Shown here: positions 58,937 through 64,000 of the stretch, piece by piece
Position numbering within the stretch: position 1 is the stretch's first letter
How the letters are laid out: each line of letters begins with the position of its first letter
Source: Theobroma cacao
Lineage: Eukaryota > Streptophyta > Magnoliopsida > Malvales > Malvaceae
NCBI RefSeq assembly: GCF_000208745.1
Contig: NC_030850.1
Coordinates: 3,483,800-3,547,799, forward strand
Length of the DNA: 64,000 bases
Direction: 5' to 3'
Program-made: the position numbers and the translations under genes
Notes under the pieces: generated by a model
Told to the model about the DNA's origin: nothing
What the model saw: the letters and a program-made list of their open reading frames with translations, nothing else
Databases searched by the model: none

Positions 58937-61857
58937 ATGAAGCCTTGGGGAAATTTAGGAGTAGTGGAAACCATCTATGAAGAAGAATATGAGTACTCTT
59001 CTAACTCCCCTTCTCTTTCTCCTTCAGTTCTCTCTTCTCCTCCTACACCACTCCATTCAAGAGTAGAGGCTTGGTATATATACCTACTTTTTTTCTTCTC
59101 CTCCCTTGTCTTTTTTTATTTCGTTTTAACACTTGTGCCTGAATATGTATCTTATTTTATATGGATGATGAAGGTCATCGGCAATGGGGAGAAAAACTGA
59201 CGTGTTGATACATGTCCATGGAACAGCTTTTCACCTTCACAAGGTATGTTGATTCATCAACACCTTTAATTAGTACCACTACATCGATCGCTTGATCTGC
59301 TGGGAGATCTCGGTTGATCCAAGACTCTGTTTTTTGCTTTCTTTGGGTGAAAAGCCTTTTCAGATTATAACGTATGTCGATATTTGGGAACAATGTCCCA
59401 ATGATTTTTCAGCTGATTTTTAGTGATATTCTGCCGAAGAAAAGCTAGTGTGATTTTCTTTTTCCTTTTATTACCTTGAATTGCTGCAAAAACTTATACC
59501 ACATTCTTGACAATTTGAGTCTGGGAATTTCAATTCTCAGCAAAATTAAAAACTGACCCCTCCAATTACTTGTTTTCGGAAACATACCCCACAAAATTCT
59601 TTCAAATAATAAAAACGGAAATAGAAAGATTTGACAATAGAGGAAAGCAATTTATTGCAGTGTCACAATATTTTCAAAATTTGTACCAAAATGCAATTTT
59701 TCAATTTCCAACTTCGACATAATCAAATAAATTAAATTTCTTGAGAAGTTCTTTGTTTAAATTGAGTCGAATCATGGTCAATTTCTTTTCCTATTTACTC
59801 CATTTGATGCAAAATTAAATGAGACACAACAATTTAATGTCACCAACCCAAAGGAAAAATATCTAAAACGCTGCGTTCAGCAATTAATGGATAATTATGG
59901 TTTACGGGTCTCTCCACATTTTTCTTCATAGGATCCTCTGTCGTCCAGGAGCACCTATTTAAGGCGGCAACTAACGGAACAATCTGAATTAACGTTATCC
60001 CGGCCGTTAAACATAACGGCCGAAACGTTCTCTCTCGTTGCCGAATTCTGTTACGGGACCCACCTCCTCGTAACGCCGTTCAACGTCGCCTCCCTCCTGT
60101 TAGCATCGGAACTCCTCGGGATGACGGAGACCAAAGGTGACGGCGACCAGAACTTGAAGCAGATAACGGAGGGTTACTTCCGTCGATTCGTCGCCGTGAA
60201 CGGAGAGTACGCGGCGATTGTTTTCAGGTCTTGCCTGGCACTGCTTCCGGAAGCGGAAACAACGGCTTTCCTTGTTAGTAGATGCGTGGAGGTTATGAAT
60301 TCGTCGGACGATGGTGACGGCGTAGACGTTTACTTTGACGACGTTGTTTCTTTGCACGCCGAGGATTTTAAAATCGTGGCCGAGTCTATGCACCAACGAT
60401 TTGAGTACCACGATTTGCTCTATAGGATCGTTGATTTTTATCTCGAGGTAAGGACATTGGAGTAATTTTCAGTTCTCACATATAACATGCATGTGTCCTA
60501 ATTAAAAAAATTTTAAGTTTATATATTCAACTTTACTAATAATTCCCAAATTATTTAAGAGAATGTTTTGCATCTAGAGAATTTATTCATGTTCAAACTT
60601 TTCAATAGGTGCATTTAGAAATTTAGGTGGAGTCTAGCGATGAATTAAAATCTGTACTTCAATTTTATTTAAGGTTGTGCAGGAGGATCGGCTATTAGTT
60701 TGGTGTCCATTTATTGATGGTTAAGAATATTAATTACTTTGGATCTTTGGTTGTTCCCTCCAATTTCTCAACTTTCTTTAAGCCATCAATGTCCTTTCTT
60801 TTTTCGGGTTAAGTGGATGTGCAGAGACCAGGATTCGAACCTCTACCCCTAAGGTGGATGACCTACAAATGTGCATTTTGTTAAGATCTTCATGAAAATG
60901 AAATTGTTTTCCTTTATCGAATAAGGCATTATCCTTCTATCTTTTGTATGATGGATTTATTTTGTAACATCTTTCGTTTATAATGAATAAACAAAACTTT
61001 TCAAGTTTATGTATAAGAGTAATAATTCTTAGAAGAATCTTAATTCGTAATTAGAATCATAATAGTTATATTAATTAACTTAGTGGGAATTAACCTAAAA
61101 AAAACTAGAATTCACTTCATGTAATCATGATACAAGCTTCCTGTTTGAACAGGAGCATAATGGGAAGATAACGGAGGAACAGAAGACCCAGATATGTAAT
61201 TCCATTGACTGCAACAAGCTCTCACCTCAGCTCCTCCTACATGCAGTGCAAAACCCTAGAATGCCTTTGCGCTTCGTAGTCCGAGCCATGTTGGTGGAAC
61301 AACTCAACACCCGCCGCTCCATTTTCTCAGCTGCCAATCACTATTCTTCTCGTCCGCATCGCCCTGCTAGAGACAACATCACCCTTGGGGCAATCCTCCA
61401 GCGCGATGCCACAATGCGTGAAACTGCTCAACTCAAGGCAGCAATGGACGCCACGAGCTCCCGTATCCAAACCCTGGAAAAACAGCTGCATTGCATGAAG
61501 AAGATCTTGCAAGATTCTGATCATAACGGAGGAGTTGGCGCTGGGTCTAGAGATGTGTTGGGATCAGGCAGGTCAGCTAGTTTCCATTACGGTTCAGGGA
61601 ATACGATTGAAAGAGCAGATAGAGGAGCTTCCTCTTCCGCGAGTTTTCGGTTTAGTCGTCCAGAAGATAAAGCATTTGGATCATCATCATCGGAGAATTC
61701 ATGCGTCGACAGTCCTAGAATCAAGAAAAACATCGGGCAGAGGTTGATTGAAGGGCTAAAGAGCGCATTACGGGTACCAAACTCTTCAACCAAGAATGGC
61801 TCTGCTAAGAAAATTTCAAGCAAGGGAGAAAATGGAACACTCTATTTCAATCAATGA
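58937..61857 (+). CDS. NPH3/RPT2-like (NRL) BTB protein, At3g49900-type
   Basis: Four exons, 58937-59073, 59174-59243, 59932-60447 and 61153-61857, give 475 residues. The start MKPWGNLGVVETIYEEEYEY is followed by a Ser/Pro-rich stretch. The BTB domain spans about 52-150 (TDVLIHVHGTAFHLHK, then LRRQLTEQSE). The NPH3 domain is shortened; its recognisable part includes KLSPQLLLHAVQNPRMPLRF (to about 281) and VVRAMLVEQL. A coiled coil lies at 333-361, then a Ser-rich tail. NRL proteins are CUL3 adaptors or scaffolds tied to phototropin signalling and auxin transport; this branch is little characterised. The first intron is only 100 bases, and its acceptor is weak but is the one that restores the BTB frame. 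Introns 2 and 3 are about 0.7 kb each. Confidence 0.85.
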
Positions 61858-64000
61858 TGATCTTAACTTTTCAAAGTAAGATTCATCCTCTCTCCATTAC
61901 CGCACAACTAATCAGGCAAACGATACATATATGCACTCCCAAACTCTCAGTTTATAGTCTTACAAAGCATTTCTTACCCATCAACCATTTTCATTAAGCA
62001 CCGGAATCCATTAACCATCGATCATATATTAGATAATATGGAGGACGGATTCTGATCGTTCACTTTAATCAAGTTAACATGATTAACGGTTGATGGCTTG
62101 GAGATATCCGATGGGAGCAATTATTAGGGGCCCCAGTTCTTGATTGATAGATACTAGCTAGCTAGTAGGCTTTGACTTTTAGCTAGCTTTCCTCAAAGGT
62201 AGATTTTAATGACTTAGCTTTCCACATTTCATGATTGAAATAGTCGAATAGAAACAAGTTTGTTGATTTTAAGTTGTGAATATCTAAATCTATATGTTAA
62301 AAATTCACTATGATGGTAATCAAGGCCGGCAGCAAGATTATTGTTTGAACATATTTCATTGTTTAACCTTTTGCATAATCAAATTATGTGAATCTATTTA
62401 TGATAATTATGTACTTTTCTTTTTCTTTTTCTTCTCCACCCAATAAATAATAAGGCTAATTATAAGAAAATAAATTAGGCCGGTGCAATGGGGTTTTCAT
62501 GTATGTCGGTGGCCGTGCAGAAATTGACTAGGTATTACCATGAGGTTGATGTTGATCACGAAGCTGAAAATCAAGTTTGTGGTCTAATTGTTTGTAGCGT
62601 TTCTCGATTACATCGCAAGTGATTAACGAGGAAGACAGCTCCCCCAAAGTTATGTAGTAATTAATATATGGAAATCAAATGTAATCCAAGTTAAGGACAA
62701 GTTTACATTATGTACAAAACCAATACTCAACACTGTGCCTGGCATGGTATTTTTATTTTTTAAAGGAAAACTCTGAGCGACACGTCCAATTGTTCCTCGA
62801 TTATATATATTAAATTACAAGGCATGCTTATCTGAATTGTTTGCAATTTTGCATTCGGCTCTTTTGAACTATTTTATGAATCACACGAGTGGAGTTAGGT
62901 TCTTTTCATTCCATAATTCCTCAGTCGTTGACCTTTGAAGCTAAAATTTTTTAACTTCGAATAACATTCTCGGAGGATAATTAAGTTTGATTCATGTAAC
63001 TAATAAAAGCTGTAGTATTAACAAAAAATAAAGTACTTGACGTGAGAATGTGGAGACTTATTAGATAGAACAAAATCTATTACATAAATAAAAAGAAGCC
63101 CCAAAGTGGTTTTCTCCTTTAACCACGGAGAGGTTAGAGAAAAAAATATATATTAAAGAAAGAAAAAAACAAGTAAAAAGAGGCTTACATGCAACGTACG
63201 GCCATAGTCTAATTTCATATATAATTATCTCAAAAATCAACAAGGAAATTTTTACTTTCCTTTTCAAGATTCAAATACAAAATTTTCAAAATCCAAATTA
63301 CAAAGATGTCCCCCATGAATAAAGTTAATATTGTTTTATTTTCTTTCTTTTGCACCTATAAAATCCATTTGCGTTTTGCTTTTCTCTCTTGCAAGATTTA
63401 TTTAATTAAAGTTGCTGTAATTTTCGAATTTTATTCATTAAAACATTCACTTATGAAAAGCTTTTACTAAATTTTCAAAAAAAAATGAAAAGCTTTTACT
63501 ACTTTAGTACATTTCTTTTTGCTTAAAATGGACAAACAGTAATATTTTAAAAGAAAAATCAAGAGCCCATGGTTTTCAATGGTCAATGGGTGTATGCATC
63601 TCGATGTACCCTTTTTATACTACTTCTTTTAATTTTTCATGCATACTACGACTACTACTAATTTGTGAAATAGTAAAGCCAATTCATTTTGGATAAGAGC
63701 CAAATGGCTCGAATCTGAAGATAAAAATAATAATATTAATCAAACCTGCTAGAGAGAAGAGTGATAGTAACCATCGACTGCGGAAACAAAGACTTGTGTA
63801 CGATAGTTTTGTCAAATCCAGAGACTGTCAAGTCTCTCGATAGTCGACACAATGAGAAAACATCCCGTCATTGCCGCTGAGCCATAACCTAGAACGAGTC
63901 ACCAAATGCACTCATTTCATCCGCTCGTTTCCATCGTAGCAAATTCGGAGTAAATGAATTGTTTTAATTTTCGTATCAAATAAGATACATCGTAAAGAGA
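61858..64000. other. Intergenic, nothing recognised
   Basis: The first few hundred bases are the 3' UTR of the NPH3-type gene. The rest is AT-rich, with no coding frame above 68 codons and no familiar motif. The window ends without entering another gene that I can see. Confidence 0.6.

Noticed and set aside
1..64000. CRISPR arrays, operons, integrated virus, LTR retrotransposon or microRNA precursor
   Set aside because: I looked for regular direct repeats with unique spacers, paired long terminal repeats, reverse transcriptase or transposase motifs and well-known plant miRNA sequences and found none that hold up by eye.

Overview
The window is nuclear DNA from a flowering plant, most likely a eudicot. 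It has AT-rich intergenic DNA, GT-AG introns of about 80 bp to 1.8 kb, and proteins that align (from memory) along most of their length with Arabidopsis families. There are no operons, CRISPR arrays or intact transposons. I cannot name the species. Exon coordinates below were derived by hand from splice sites and reading phase; every multi-exon model closes in frame with a length normal for its family.

Layout: (1) 1-4298, no supported gene. (2) 4299-5000 (-), an AZF1/ZAT10-type C2H2 zinc-finger repressor, with stress-type promoter elements out to about 6.0 kb. (3) 8036-8648 (+), a four-exon gene for an unrecognised 97-residue protein. (4) 10776-12186 (-), a secreted protein with a degenerate GH17-like domain and an X8/CBM43 callose-binding domain. 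(5) 18497-23208 (+), a type I formin of the FH6 kind. (6) 25763-27973 (-), a BTB-TAZ protein (BT4/BT5). (7) 30116-30189 (-), tRNA-Val(AAC). (8) 33529-34969 (+), a D5-type cyclin. (9) 38086-43491 (+), condensin II subunit CAP-G2. (10) 43938-48518 (-), an ACA2-type calmodulin-regulated Ca2+-ATPase. (11) 52959-55059 (+), a mitochondrial porin (VDAC). (12) 56379-56819 (-), ribosomal protein L26/uL24. (13) 58937-61857 (+), an NPH3/BTB family protein resembling At3g49900.

The genes do not form one pathway. They do look like an old conserved block: as I recall the Arabidopsis map, AZF1, a GH17/X8 gene, FH6, BT4, VDAC2 and RPL26B lie at At5g67450-67510; BT5, CYCD5;1 and ACA2 at At4g37610-37640; and an NPH3 gene, RPL26A, VDAC5 and a C2H2 gene at At3g49900-49930. 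This window interleaves all three sets, as expected of a chromosome that kept an ancestral order which Arabidopsis duplicated and fractionated.

I did not find a convincing new biological system. The most useful observations are a GC-AG intron in CAP-G2, an exact 14-bp tandem duplication that doubles a splice donor in the D cyclin, an E2F-type site in that cyclin's promoter, a GH17-like domain lacking the catalytic Glu motif, a small uncharacterised protein, an ABRE/DRE cluster upstream of the zinc-finger gene, a five-copy 103-bp minisatellite and a GC-rich island in an AT-rich desert.
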